DNA from: Aotearoamyces nothofagi
Lineage: Eukaryota > Ascomycota > Leotiomycetes > Leotiales > Tympanidaceae
Length of the DNA: 64,000 nt
NCBI GenBank assembly: GCA_015345905.1
Contig: JADDTR010000005.1
Coordinates: 186,001 to 250,000 of the forward strand
Direction of reading: 5' to 3'
Position 1 is the first letter of the stretch. Every line of letters begins with the position of its first letter. The position numbers were made by a program, and so were the translations under genes. Shown piece after piece: positions 42,552-53,815 of the stretch. A model generated the notes under the pieces. That model did no database searches. It saw only the letters and a list, made by a program, of their open reading frames with translations, and had not been told where the DNA came from.

Positions 42552-45272
42552 ATGGCTCAAGGGGCGGTCGTCTCGGTGCCTACAAATGGCGCGGCACCCT
42601 TTACATCGGAGGAACTCCATGAGATATTGGAGTGCGAAAAGATTGTGCGCTTTCGTGATGTTGTTCTGTCTGGGGCTCATCCGCGCATAAAAGTTCCACC
42701 TCATTTGGTTGGAAAGCTGAGCAGTTCGACGCGCCATACTGCATCACCGAATGTCCTTACACCGCGACCGAATCCTCCGTCCGCACAAGGAGATACAATA
42801 CCGATTGCATCAGGTACACATATTGCAGATAATGTGGGTGGTTATAATACCGGGTCACTGAATGTGCACCGAATTGCGTCAGGTAGATCTGTCGCTATGT
42901 CAGGCAAGGCTGCTAAGTCTGAGATCAATCCTATTCTTCTGGAGAAGTCAGACGATCTCATAAAAGCAGAGATACAGTTGCAGAGGCAACGTCTTGAAAG
43001 AAACCTAAGGGAGCAAGTGGAACAGCGCCGTATCTCCTTGAAGGCGGCTTTGCAAACCTCTGAATCCCTCCCTGATTTCGATCTTTCCGAGGTCCTTTCT
43101 AAAGCTTTGGCAATTGTGCACCCTTCTATGGGCACTGAAGATGAACCATCTGTGGGTGCTCGTACGTCTGCAAGTGATTCTTTTGATGAGAACACGTTTT
43201 ATTCAAGTCAACATGATACACCAGAGCATAGCAATAGTTCGCAAGAACAAAGAGAGTCTGGTGAGATTCATATGGAGGCAAATGCACTGGTTGACACTCA
43301 TCTTGTCGATCGCTCACTTGAACGTCATGAAGACGGGTCTCAAGAAATCGTTATGACTGGTGTTTCGTTGACCAATGATGTCGTCCCAGGTTTGCAAGAG
43401 CTTGCGAATAAACAACCCCCAAGCTTGCTACATCGTATTTCGCAAACTTCACATTCATCAAATCTACCTGCACCTTCTCTTGATACTGCAAACCCACTTA
43501 ACAACAGTAGCATTTACGGAAAGGATACTGTAGTGCCGGCCAGCGCCGGCGCATCCAAAACCCCCGGCAATATGGTCAGTACAAACCAAGACGACCAGAG
43601 TGGCACAGTCAGGGCGACTCTGCCAGTGATTACTGATCTCGCTGCCCAGACAACTACACGCGATACTCTCAAACGGAAACTGTCAATCGAAGACGAGCCG
43701 CTTGTACGCACTTTCAATCTTTCCCCCGTTGCACCACAACCCGCTCGTGTTTCTCCATTGGCAACGGCTCGAGGTCCACCAGTAGTCGATCAATTACTAG
43801 TCACAGAGGAGGCACCAGTAGCACAAGTTGCTGCTCTCCGAAAGCCAGCATCAGGCTCCAGCCCTGAAGGGTCTTCGAAAGGCTCCAAATCATCTGATAA
43901 GAAGAAGAGCAAGAAGAAGAAGAATGCTAGAAAGTCCTTGGGCGATAAATCTACAGTAGCTGACACACCAGGCTCTCCCTACATCAAGCCCGAACCCCGA
44001 TCGCCTTCGCCCTTTGTTCCCGACCCACTACCAAGACCCCACAAGAGACAACGGCAGGCCTTCCAGCAAGGTGCAGAGCTTAACTATGATGAACCAAGAT
44101 ATGAAGTGCCTCAAGAAGAGCCGCAGGAGCGCATTGCACCACCACGGTACCGAGAACCTAAGGCACGTCCTGTTTATGATCGACCTGATGATGATCGTTT
44201 CTACGAACCACGTGAGATAGATCAGCCTGTTTATCGTCGTGGAGCAGGGGATGGCAGTCAATATCGGCGAGTTGTGAGCCGTGATGAATTTAGAGCACCA
44301 CCATCTCCAAGCCCTTATACTGTGCCTCTTTCACCCAATGATCCTCGTCTAATCAGAGCCTCGTCTCGCATGGTAGTGGAACGTCACATTCCAGAACCTC
44401 CGAGATACTACAGGGATGCTCAGTTACCTCAGAGAACAGCCATCCGAATAGACGCGGATCATGAGAGATCAAGATCACCGATTATTCGTGAACGCCGCTC
44501 GCCAGTTTTCATGGCTCCACCGCCACGAGTCGCAACTTCTCGCATCGTGGTAGATGAATACGGCCGCCAATATTACACTCCAGCGCCTGTTTTACCACAT
44601 CAATCTGTTGCTCCGTCCATCAGGGCAGGTGAAGAAGACTATGTCTATGAACGAGCTCCGGTGCGAGCATTGCCACGAGCGGCAGCTGACCTTTACGAAG
44701 ATGATGTAGTTTACAGAAGGCCTTCGCCACAATACGTTCCTCAAAGACGCGTCGTCACTCTTCCGGAACAAGAAATCGATGCTCTATCTTACCGCCACCG
44801 CGAGTACTCTACGCGCCCAGCTGCTATGCCACCTCCAGCTGAAGAATATATCCGAGTTAGGGAACCAATCGAGAGACGGCAAATGAGCCATTTCGAAGAG
44901 CCGCCACGCGAATATCAAGCGAGGGTTGGGAGTGTTCGCCCCGAGGCCGCGAGGTATGAATTTCCCCGTGAATATCAAAGAGTCCAAAGCGTCCGGCCAG
45001 AGCCATTTGGCCGGGAATATGCGGCAAGCGTTCGCCCAGAAATTCGAAGGGAGATCCCTAGACAGTCGTTCCGCGAATTTAGTGTTAGACCTGGCGAGCC
45101 AGAGCTCGTTAGCACGAGGAGAGAATACATGCCGCCGCCGGATGCCAGTTACATCTCTTCGAGGCCCGCTGCTCGAAGGGTCGCCGATGAAGTTGAATAT
45201 GTCGAGAGACCGCATGCGACACCGCAGGAGCCCTATTCTAATGAACCACGGAGAGAAGTGGTCTACAGATAA
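42552..45272 (+). CDS. Large disordered Arg/Glu/Pro/Tyr-rich protein with SVRPE repeats, unknown function
   Basis: This is a single uninterrupted frame of 906 residues that I cannot place in a named family. The first 35 residues are the most ordered (FTSEELHEILECEKIVRFRD), followed by a short coiled-coil-like helix at about 137-175 (KAEIQLQRQRLERNLREQ). The rest is low-complexity. A basic cluster KKKSKKKKNARKS (about 453-466) is a likely nuclear signal. From about residue 500 the chain is rich in Arg-Glu-Tyr and Pro. It ends with four SVRP units interspersed with REY/REF (residues 794-859). Such composition is common in RNA-processing or condensate-forming proteins, but that is inference. The start is the first ATG after an upstream in-frame stop. 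Confidence 0.8.
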   Translation: MAQGAVVSVPTNGAAPFTSEELHEILECEKIVRFRDVVLSGAHPRIKVPPHLVGKLSSSTRHTASPNVLTPRPNPPSAQGDTIPIASGTHIADNVGGYNTGSLNVHRIASGRSVAMSGKAAKSEINPILLEKSDDLIKAEIQLQRQRLERNLREQVEQRRISLKAALQTSESLPDFDLSEVLSKALAIVHPSMGTEDEPSVGARTSASDSFDENTFYSSQHDTPEHSNSSQEQRESGEIHMEANALVDTHLVDRSLERHEDGSQEIVMTGVSLTNDVVPGLQELANKQPPSLLHRISQTSHSSNLPAPSLDTANPLNNSSIYGKDTVVPASAGASKTPGNMVSTNQDDQSGTVRATLPVITDLAAQTTTRDTLKRKLSIEDEPLVRTFNLSPVAPQPARVSPLATARGPPVVDQLLVTEEAPVAQVAALRKPASGSSPEGSSKGSKSSDKKKSKKKKNARKSLGDKSTVADTPGSPYIKPEPRSPSPFVPDPLPRPHKRQRQAFQQGAELNYDEPRYEVPQEEPQERIAPPRYREPKARPVYDRPDDDRFYEPREIDQPVYRRGAGDGSQYRRVVSRDEFRAPPSPSPYTVPLSPNDPRLIRASSRMVVERHIPEPPRYYRDAQLPQRTAIRIDADHERSRSPIIRERRSPVFMAPPPRVATSRIVVDEYGRQYYTPAPVLPHQSVAPSIRAGEEDYVYERAPVRALPRAAADLYEDDVVYRRPSPQYVPQRRVVTLPEQEIDALSYRHREYSTRPAAMPPPAEEYIRVREPIERRQMSHFEEPPREYQARVGSVRPEAARYEFPREYQRVQSVRPEPFGREYAASVRPEIRREIPRQSFREFSVRPGEPELVSTRREYMPPPDASYISSRPAARRVADEVEYVERPHATPQEPYSNEPRREVVYR
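44931..45128 (+). repeat. Degenerate protein repeat: four SVRP units with REY/REF spacers
   Basis: Inside the 906-residue protein, SVRPEAARYEF, SVRPEPFGREY, SVRPEIRREI and SVRPGEPEL recur with a period of about 14-19 residues, with REY or REF between them. The DNA is less similar than the protein, so the repeat seems old and kept for its sequence character. Confidence 0.75.
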
Positions 45273-45958
45273 AGGCCACAAAGCGACGTTGTGTGTAATT
45301 TGAAGCATCGATTGGTTCTGTAAGCAGGGGGTACTTGTAGGAGTAACAGTCACTGAGATTGGCACTGTGAGGATACTGTCATTCGGGTACTACAGCTTAC
45401 GAGTTAGCACAGCTAACGCAAATGGGTGGCATTTAAAGAGATGCATAGCATCATAGTTTAATTCACGATGTGAAGCAACGATGCAACAGCTTCTCCACAC
45501 TAATAGTTATGAAATCTATCGTATGAATACAAGGAATGGTTTAATACACATAATATTTGTACAGTAAATCAGTGATTGCAAGTCTGTTTTCTGCGGATGA
45601 AACCTACTGTACGAGTACCTTTGCGAAATGCGCTTGCTTGACGAGGTGGTGAGGCTTGCGTTCTAGACCCCTCGTATTTGCCCGCTTTGGGCTTCGAAGC
45701 TGCACCTCTGCTCCAAAGACATAGCATCATGAAGATCGTTCGCGGCTACTCTTCCACAACGGCATGGCAGCTACAGCTGCTGACGATATCAAAACATTTC
45801 GAGACTCGCGACGAGGAGCCGAATGGCAACGCCCTCGCTCTCTGGTTGTTCTGCTCATCCGCGAGACAATTAACCGCATGCTGCATGTCATGGTACAGCG
45901 GAGGCTTCTGCACTTTGCTCTTGCAATAGGCATTATACCTGTTGCATTATACTGTTGC

Positions 45959-46015
45959 ACTATGCACTATGCTGTCCACCGTAACGTACTATGCACTATA
46001 CTGTCTACCGTAACG
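45959..46015. repeat. Tandem duplication of a 29-bp unit
   Basis: ACTATGCACTATGCTGTCC..ACCGTAACG at 45959-45986 repeats as ACTATGCACTATACTGTCT..ACCGTAACG at 45988-46015 with two differences. A further ACTATGC starts a third, broken copy. The short ACTATGC word is itself internally repeated. Confidence 0.85.
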
Positions 46016-46183
46016 CACTATGCGATATTTCGATGAATGGCCGAACATGTTCTGGCCACGGCGCATAGACAGGTTCTCAAAGGCAGTCTACTCTAGTCAT
46101 GCAATATGTAATGTACATTCTAGCAGTGATGTGGATGTAGGACTGTACTGTGTTTATTCCTTGCGAGGTAGGACGTCGGCGGC

Positions 46184-46207
46184 GGCACTGGCACTGGCAC
46201 TGGCACT
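46184..46207. repeat. Hexanucleotide repeat (GGCACT)4
   Basis: Four exact copies of GGCACT lie in tandem, flanked by GGCGGC on the left and GGACAA on the right, in the long upstream region of the KH gene. Confidence 0.9.
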
Positions 46208-46683
46208 GGACAACGGGCAAAGGCAGGCTACGGATTCGCTTTCGTCAAGCCAAGGACGAGGCGAAACAAACGATGAATGAAACTTGCGCACAACTTGAGA
46301 TTCCAAGGTTCTGCAGCTGCAGCTGCACAAGAGCTATGTGCGAGCTAAGGAGTTTCCGGGTTCTGTGGCTTTCCCGGATCCCTTGGCCTTCCCTTCAGTG
46401 TCTCGCGGCAGTACAGGCGTTCAGAAGTGCAGGAGTTCAGAAGTGCATGCTGGGCAGGTACAGCACCAGGTACCTCGTTCGTCTCCAGAACTCACGGGAT
46501 TGAGCAGGCAATGGCCGTTTCTTCCTCGTTCCCATTGTATGGCTTCGCAATTGGAGTCGCTGAGACTCGGGCTACCCGGACTGCCGTTCCTTGCCTCAGG
46601 AACGTGACGTGCGTGACACCTGAAGTGAAGTTGCCCTAGGAAAATGGCATCGACTGCCAAGGGACAGTGCGTGCGTGTATGAG

Positions 46684-46701
46684 TACAGTACATGTACTGT
46701 A
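46684..46701. repeat. 18-bp perfect palindrome TACAGTACATGTACTGTA
   Basis: The sequence equals its own reverse complement over 18 bases and contains the recurrent TACTGTA/TACAGTA word twice. It lies about 1.1 kb upstream of the KH gene start. A dimeric DNA-binding protein site is a reasonable guess. Confidence 0.9.
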
Positions 46702-47779
46702 GCACGAATGTAGCACGACTCTACATACGACATGATATCCACAGCCTCAGCCACAGCCTTTCCCAGCACCCGGACCCTTTGGCTACTGACCCTAATGCTT
46801 GCGTCCAGTAGCTAAAGAGCAGTAGCTAATAGAGCAAAGCAGAGTAGAGTACAGTATCGACTGATCCAAAGGCAGCCTGAGTAAGGAGACCCTTTATTTG
46901 GACTCCCATTCTCACGGCACCGTGCCTGCCGTACTTACCGACCCTGCGTTCTATGGGGTTTCGCTGCCGGCCGCGACCCGGTTTTGCACCAAAGCGACTA
47001 GAATGGTAGCTGCCGACTCCCCTTCGAGCTGGGTCCCTCGGCCCTCGACACCGTCATCGAGTCTCTCGCACTTTTGCACAGCTGCTCAGGCTCAGGCCCG
47101 GCTCTGTATGGTATGTGCTCCGTACAACGAGCGGCACGCATTGTATACAGGCACCGCACAGTGCAACCCAAAGTGTCCCTACCTGGCCCTGCCCTGTTCC
47201 GTACGGGCTTTTTGCATAGCCCTCGAGACATGACGTTGCCGATGTATTATTAGCCCTTTTCCGTCCAGACAGGTAAATTGCTGGCTTGCTGGGCTGCTGG
47301 GCGTGTGCGGATTAGTTCCCTCCTGAATCCCGCATTATGGCGGACTTTGGCCCTGCGTCGTACGTGCCGGGCTTGTTGCTGAAAATTTCCAGGCGTAACT
47401 GCCTCACCGCGCTACAGACTGTACTGTTCCGTCGGCGCCCCGTCCGGTCGTGGGCCATCTGTAGACCAGCTGTAGATCAACATATGACCTGACCCGTCTG
47501 ACCTTTCGTCAAGATCTCGAGATGCAGCATTGATTGTCAGGCTTTTCCCTCGTTCGTTCTCGCATAACAAGTGGGACGACGATCAACCACTGTTCCGTCT
47601 CCGACCCTCTATTTCTAGGTCGCGCACAGATCAGGCTGTGGACGGTGGCCGCATTCTCGCTTGCACAAGGATTACACACCATATCAGCATCTCGAAGCAC
47701 AGCCTGCGCTTCAACCTTTCGTGAAGTAGAGAACACGACAACAACCGCGACATCGATTCTCTCCCCAATCCCTTTCGCT

Positions 47780-50700
47780 ATGAACAAGTTGGCAAACATG
47801 CGGCATTGGTCGGAGAGGATGGGCCCGGGCTTTGGCATGTCCAGACCGAACATGGGCATGACCGCACTCACACCGCAGTCAAAGCCGCCATACGGTCCAA
47901 CTCCACTCCCGTCAACCGGCCCTGACGCAGTCATTCACTACTCTTTCAATGTCCCATTCGCCTCGGACCTTGCTGGCCCAAACACAGAAGATATTGTCTA
48001 CGCTACAACAGACGCCGTGCTGCGATGGACACATCCCGAAGATGCACCAGACGACGTCCCGATCCACGAGTTGCCGGTGCACGCCAACAACGTCGTTGCC
48101 TTAAGACAGCTGTGCAAGGATATCACAAACGGGCCTTTGCCTATAGAAGCTCATGTCAAGTCGTCGGAGCCGAAGCGTGTCAAGGGACAGGTCGTCAATG
48201 TCTGTCTTTCCGGAAGCCCGGAATTGGTCCACAAGAGCAGAGAGACAATCTTGAACGATACGCCGCTCGCTCTGGTAAGCTGAAATGAGGGGAATCTGCA
48301 TCTACATGGCTAACTTCTTCCAGCGATGTTCGATTGTAGATATCGACGGTGAATTGGTTGTTGATGCTGAGGCAACTGCCTTGAAAGGGTTCGTTATTGA
48401 ACACTTGGACTACGTAGCAAAGTTCTGTGGCGTCGATATCTTCCTCCTCGGTCCCAAGTTTAGCACTGTAGCACTGGGCTTAAACAGCAACGGAGATGCT
48501 GGCCAAGATCCAAGATGGAGAGTAGTGATATATGGCGACGTCGAGGGTGCTGAGCATGCCAAAACTAGAGTCTTAATCTTTATCGATAGACTGGTTAGTG
48601 GAGGACTCCCTCAGTTCATAGTGAAATACTGACAATACTCTAGCTTGGCCGAATGGTTGATGCTATGCATCTGGAGCTTTCACTTCATACAGTCATATGT
48701 GGACGATCAAGGAAGAATATCAAGCTCATAGAGTCTGCCACCAGCACAGCAATCTATTTCCCGCCCCCGACTTCGAATGTCTATAGATATTGCCCTAATG
48801 GCGCTACACGTAGAAACCCAGAGGAAATATTCATCACTGGTGATAACCCACAGAACATCGCTATAGCAAAGCAAAAGATACATGAACTCGTTACACGAAC
48901 CAGACTCTTCTTGAAGGACACAATAGTTTCACCTGCAAAAATTGACAGCATTCTTCTGGGGCGTCTGGATAAAGTCAGAAAGATTATGGAGACGAATGGA
49001 ACATTCATTCAGTTCCCACCTTTGGCTTCTCAGAGTAACCTTGTCCGAATTCAGGGTGTAGAGGGCCTTCACGTCGAGAGGACTGTTCGTGACATTATGG
49101 GTCTTGTACACTTATCTCCATCTTATATTTATATAACCATTACTAACCTCCTATAGACTGGACAATTTTACAGTGCGTCGTGGTGGATTCAGCAGCCAGA
49201 AGCAATGCGTGTTCCGTCGCCATCTGACGTTCGTACTATGTTATCTGATATCTGCGCCAATTCCGACGCCGACGTCTGTTTTGACAAGTTAGTATTCACC
49301 ATCACTGGCTCTGATGATTCAGTCAAGGATGCTATGATGGTTATTGCACAGATTCGGTTTGTGAGCCGTTCTCAGTATCAGCTCAGAGTCAGAATCGAGC
49401 TTGCCAACGAGCACAAGGAGTTCGTCAGTGGGAAGAAGAACGGCAAGATCAATAAGATTATGGGACAGAGTACGTCTAACCCAAAACCTCTTAACGGGTT
49501 GGCATGCTAATAATTTTCAGGCAGCGTACAAATCATATTTGATGGCTTCAATGAGTACAACTTCAACATTGATGTCTGTGGAACAAACTATGAAGCTATG
49601 AAATCTGGGCTCTCACTCGTCGAGCAGGAAATGCCGGCATCCATTTCGTTCCATGTTCCCGACCAGTACCACAAACGTATCATTGGTATTGGCGGCCAGC
49701 ATATCCAGCGGATCATGAAGAAGCACTCTGTTTTCGTAAAGTTCTCTAATGCTATGGACCGAGGCGGAATTGGCCGCGAAGACGATGACATAAAAGTCGA
49801 CAATGTCATTTGCCGAACCCCTGCTCGTAACGCGAGCGCCTTAGAGCTAGTTAAAGCAGAGATCTTGGATATGGTTGATCGTGTGGTAAATAGCCTTTCC
49901 AAGATGATACTGAGATTACACAGCTAACATACGCTCTCTCAGGACTCTGAATTTACTTCTCAAACCGTCAATGTTAACAGATTGTACCATCGACAGCTTA
50001 TTGCTCGCATGAGCCAACTAGAAGAGCTGGAGAAAAAATGGAACTGCAAGATAATCTTCCCCAGCACGGAGCAAGCAAGCGACGACGTTACGGTATCCGG
50101 CCCTGAATGGCAGGTTCCTCACTGCGTTGATGAGTTCTTAGGCATGGTTCCAGACAATCATGAATTGGTACTCTCAAGCAGCGCCAAGCTAGTCAAATTC
50201 CTCGAATCGCCAGAATTCCGCAGCGAGCTAGTCCCCAAACTCAAAGCTCAGTACGTTGTCGATGTTCAGATTAAGCTGGACACTACCGAACGTACCGAAG
50301 ATGGTGGGCCCACAGTAACACTCTTGTGGTCCTTCACTCGCAACAACGCTGGCGGCATACGAGACGCAATTGACTTCCTCGATTCTGAGATACTTGCTGC
50401 CGGAATTGAAACGACGACTGTTAAAGGGGCCATTCCACGTCCTAAATCCGATTCCTTTGAAGAATCCCTCCAATTTTTTGACTCTAAGCTTTTACAGCAT
50501 ACTACTGCGGCAGTCTCATCCGATTCGCCTACAAAATTATCATTCGGGGACGATGTTGCTCGTGAGCGCAGCACAATCTTTGACAAGCTCCGGAAGCCAG
50601 GAAGCATGTCATCCATTTCTTCCTTCCTTGACCGCAGGAAGAATTCATCTCATTCGCCAGCCGGATCATTCTTTAAGAATGGCTCTAGCAATGTTTCAAA

Positions 50701-50986
50701 GTCGTCTCTGATATCCATTGAGTCCACTCGAAGCTTCAATGCTGATCGCAACCCATGGAATGATAGCGGCGTTAATCTGCCAGATGATGACAGCGCTCCG
50801 TGGCCAGCTCGCCAGTTTGGCAACGGAAGCAGTGGCAGTGAGCACAAAATTCTCTTCAACCACTCCCAGCATCCCGGTGATGCGACTCCAAAACACAATA
50901 TGAGGGCTTCGACTGACAGCGGCCGTCCCTCAACTTCTCATTCCACGAATTCAGGATACCCCGGTCCAATTGGACCACCCCGTTAG
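47780..50986 (+). CDS. Multi-KH-domain RNA-binding protein
   Basis: Six exons (47780-48274, 48324-48593, 48644-49105, 49157-49469, 49521-49885, 49943-50986) add up to 982 residues. After an N-terminal Met/Pro/Gly-rich segment, KH-type repeats follow. The clearest is KRIIGIGGQHIQRIMKKHSVFVKFSN, with canonical GxxG (GIGG). Others have weaker loops: VICGRSRKNIKLIES, ILLGRLDKVRKIMETNG and GKKNGKINKIMGQ. A further KH-like fold may follow at RQLIARMSQLEELEKKWNCKI, which lacks GxxG. The last 200 residues are Ser/Asn/Pro-rich and disordered. The layout recalls Bicaudal-C or vigilin-like proteins that bind mRNA, and fungal multi-KH regulators. I do not know a specific name. A 2.5-kb upstream region precedes it. 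Confidence 0.9.
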
Positions 50987-51633
50987 AAAAAAGAAAGACG
51001 AAATAGTTGTTTCCCTCTCAGTCTTCCTTTCGCGTACACTGGCTGGATATACCCCTGGCGCGAAGATACAATACCCAATACCACTTGATTCTACTTGATT
51101 CTACTTGTTTGTGCGAGTTTCTTTATTTTTTGCTTTAGTTGGCTTTCTGTATGTGCGAAAGGAACGACACGATACACAAAAGCTTGCGGCGTAGGAGACT
51201 CAGAGGAAATACCTATTTGCTTTCATTGGGCTCGGACGTATGGAAGAGGCTATGTTGTGGTAGGGCTATGCGGTGATATCAAGTTGACCTGCGCGGGGAT
51301 TTAGGAATTCGAAGACATTGTTGTGCCCAGAATTGTAGACGAGAAATGAGAAAGTTTCAAAGACCTTTAAACTCAAACGTTTTTGTTCGAAGAGTGCTAA
51401 GTTTTAAATGAGTTCGCGAACCACTCATTGAGCTCTGATCTTCATGCTCGGGAAATAACAGAAAGATAATTTGTCTTCTATATAGAGCAGATAATAAAAT
51501 ATATTATATACAACAATCGTGACCCTTGACCTTTGAGCCCTGAACCTTTATTGATTTTTGAATTCCAAATCCTTCAAGTCTATTTTTGCTTAGCTAGCTG
51601 GATATATGCATGAAACTTGTCCCTTGGCAACAT
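50987..51633. other. Convergent intergenic region
   Basis: These 647 bp lie between the 3' ends of the KH gene and the MFS gene. It contains a CTTGATTCTA direct repeat (ACTTGATTCTACTTGATTCT, about 51082). Further on is AT-rich sequence with a TATATT run near 51495. No gene is seen. Confidence 0.4.
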
Positions 51634-53815
51634 TTAGACCTCTGGCGCCACGACCTTTGCCTTTTTGATATTCTTCCATCCCATACCCCAGCACAGAACA
51701 AAGGCCACCGCAGCGGCTCCCGTCGCAAGGTAGAAATCGTGCCGAATAGCCTCGTTATAAGCCAAGACCACGCCTGGCAACTGGCTCTGGGACACAACAC
51801 TCCTGAAAGCGGAAGCGCCGGCATCGATGACCGTCTGCGTGTCGACGTCGGGAGCATAAGTAGCCAAGCCGTCGGCGAGTCCGATTGAGAAGATAGTTTC
51901 CGAGAAGCCGAGGAAGAGGGCGCCGGCGAAGGACTGGAAGAAGATGAGGACTGACATGCCGATTGAGATCTGTTCGGGCGTTAAGGCGTTTTGCATGGCA
52001 ATGATGGGCTGGTGGGTGTGAGTATGCGTGAGAGCAGCGGTGTTGCTGGAGGGGCGAGCTTACCATCTGGATCCCGCAGCCGCGACCTACGCCGAGGATG
52101 ATCTGGTACCCTATCCACGTCCCCGTCAACGATGTCGGCGTGAGCGTCGTCAGAAGCCCTGAGCCGATCGATGCTATGATAGTACTTGCAACGCTCCAAG
52201 GCAGGTAGTATCCCAATCTCCCCACTGGTTTCAGATGTCAGTGGTGGTGCAGATATTCATAGGATAAGAAGACGGGGCGGAACTGCGAACATACCTAAAC
52301 TGCCAGATATAATGGCAAATAGCATCTGGCTCAGAATCATCGGAAGCATTGAGACGCCGCTCATAGTTGGAGATTTGTCTCGCACAGCTTGGAAGTAGAT
52401 GGGGAGATAACTGAAGATCCCCAAAAATCAGTTGCGTTTCGCACATGAGTGGAAGTTGATAGGATCTTGAGATAGGTTTGCGAAGTTTGTAGCCATCAAA
52501 AGATGCCCCAGAACCCTTGACATATGTCTTACAACAAGCTGCGGATATACGTACTATGACTGAGTCATCATATTTCCAAAGTAGAAAAAGTTTACGAGGC
52601 AAATGGACAAGATCTCTCTCTTGCGCAACATCGAGAGGGGTATCATTGCCATATCGCCTTCATGGTACTCCCAAGCAAGGAACAAAGCGAACATGCCTGC
52701 AGCGCCGCAGAAGAGTCCGATGATCGTGGCACTGCTCCAGCGGTACTGGTTTCCTCCCCATTCGATAGCCAGGAGTAACTGGATCACAGCTGGTACAAAA
52801 ATTGCGAATCCGATGAGATCCAGCTTCTTTACGATTGTGTGGAGCAATGGCCTTGTACTGTCCAGCCTCGCTCGCTCAGGGATGTGGATCAGGAAAACGA
52901 GAACCCCGATTACAGCGCCCGCGGGAAGATTAATATAAAAGCACCACTACGGAGTTGTTAGTAGCTATCTCCTTAACATGTCGAAAACAGGAGTGGGTAT
53001 CTGCATACCCGCCAGGTCGCGTACTCCGTCAGCAGCCCGCCAACTAGAGGCCCCAGTATAATCCCAATCTGTGCAAACGACAGCATGATCCCAACATGAA
53101 ATGGTCTTTTCTCCAATGGGATACATGCCGAGATAATCGTCAGTGCTCCATTCATGAGTCCCGCACTGCCGAGTCCTGCGACAGCGCGTCCGACGATCAA
53201 CATATCTGAAGACACAGCAACGCCGCATAGCAGCGATCCCAGCTCGAAGAGTGCAAAGAATGCAAGGTAAGTATACTGTTAAGTAAGTATAATATCAATG
53301 GTACCATTAGAATATGAGCTACCTTGGTATTAAAGTAGGTGTAGAATTTGCCCGTCAGAGGCTGGAGAGAACAACTGGATATCTTCTAGTCAGTCTCTTC
53401 ATCATGTCTCCAGATATTGAGATGTGGCATAGCTCACCTAGCTAAAAGATATGCGCTGCCATACCATCCCACGTCGGATAGCGAATGAAAGTCACTGGTT
53501 ATGCGAGGAACAGCCTATGGTCAATGTCACCAAGGCGGTTTTAAAGAGCGTCAGAAGAACTTTACTCACTGTGGCGACAATAGAGGTGTCCAGCATGAGC
53601 AGGAACGAGACCATGGTCACAGTGACTATGACCACGCCAAACTTGAAGCCCGTTACATATACATGCTCCTGCTGGTCTGTGTCAGTTACCGAGCTGTTGA
53701 GTGACTTCTCATTGTTTGGCTTGGGCGTTTGCTCGGTCGACTCCTCGATATCCGGCGACGTATCTCGCAAAGTTTCTGGCTGTAAGCCCGCTGCTCCTAC
53801 ACCTTCCTTTTCCAT
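51634..53815 (-). CDS. MFS drug-efflux-type transporter (DHA2, 14-span)
   Basis: This is a major facilitator pump of the drug:H+ antiporter-2 kind, like fungal toxin and drug exporters. The start at 53815 ([16 protein letters not shown]) opens a hydrophilic tail of about 55 residues; an ATG four codons upstream is possible. The first span holds [19 protein letters not shown], the DHA2 motif D1 region. After short exons come [20 protein letters not shown], then [25 protein letters not shown] (antiporter motif C) and [10 protein letters not shown] (14-span signature). At least six introns split the gene. The last exon begins at [13 protein letters not shown] and ends with [14 protein letters not shown]. 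It is followed upstream by a regulator on the same strand. Its cargo is unknown. Confidence 0.92.

Larger units (their letters stand above)
45273..47779. promoter_or_regulatory. 2.5-kb gene-free upstream region of the KH-domain gene
   Basis: This is the longest gap in the window. It carries many overlapping short frames but no recognisable protein. It is more GC-rich than most other gaps after 46 kb, and rich in short repeats: a 29-bp tandem pair (45959-46015), four GGCACT units (46184-46207), an 18-bp perfect palindrome (46684-46701), and several GTACAGTA/TACTGTAC words (45559, 45605, 46849; related ACTGTAC at 47418). The last 300 bp before 47780 stays open in frame with the KH gene back to 47534. 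This looks like a long promoter and 5' leader, as seen for regulatory genes in filamentous fungi. Confidence 0.5.

Noticed and set aside
45678-47233. Many short open frames on both strands in the long gap
   Set aside because: They overlap heavily in several frames, are Cys/Arg/Ser-rich by composition, and match nothing; typical of GC-richer noncoding DNA.
47534-47779. In-frame upstream extension of the KH protein
   Set aside because: The extra 82 residues look like translated leader (Thr/Ser/Cys-rich, no motif). The ATG at 47780 has reasonable context and begins the conserved part.
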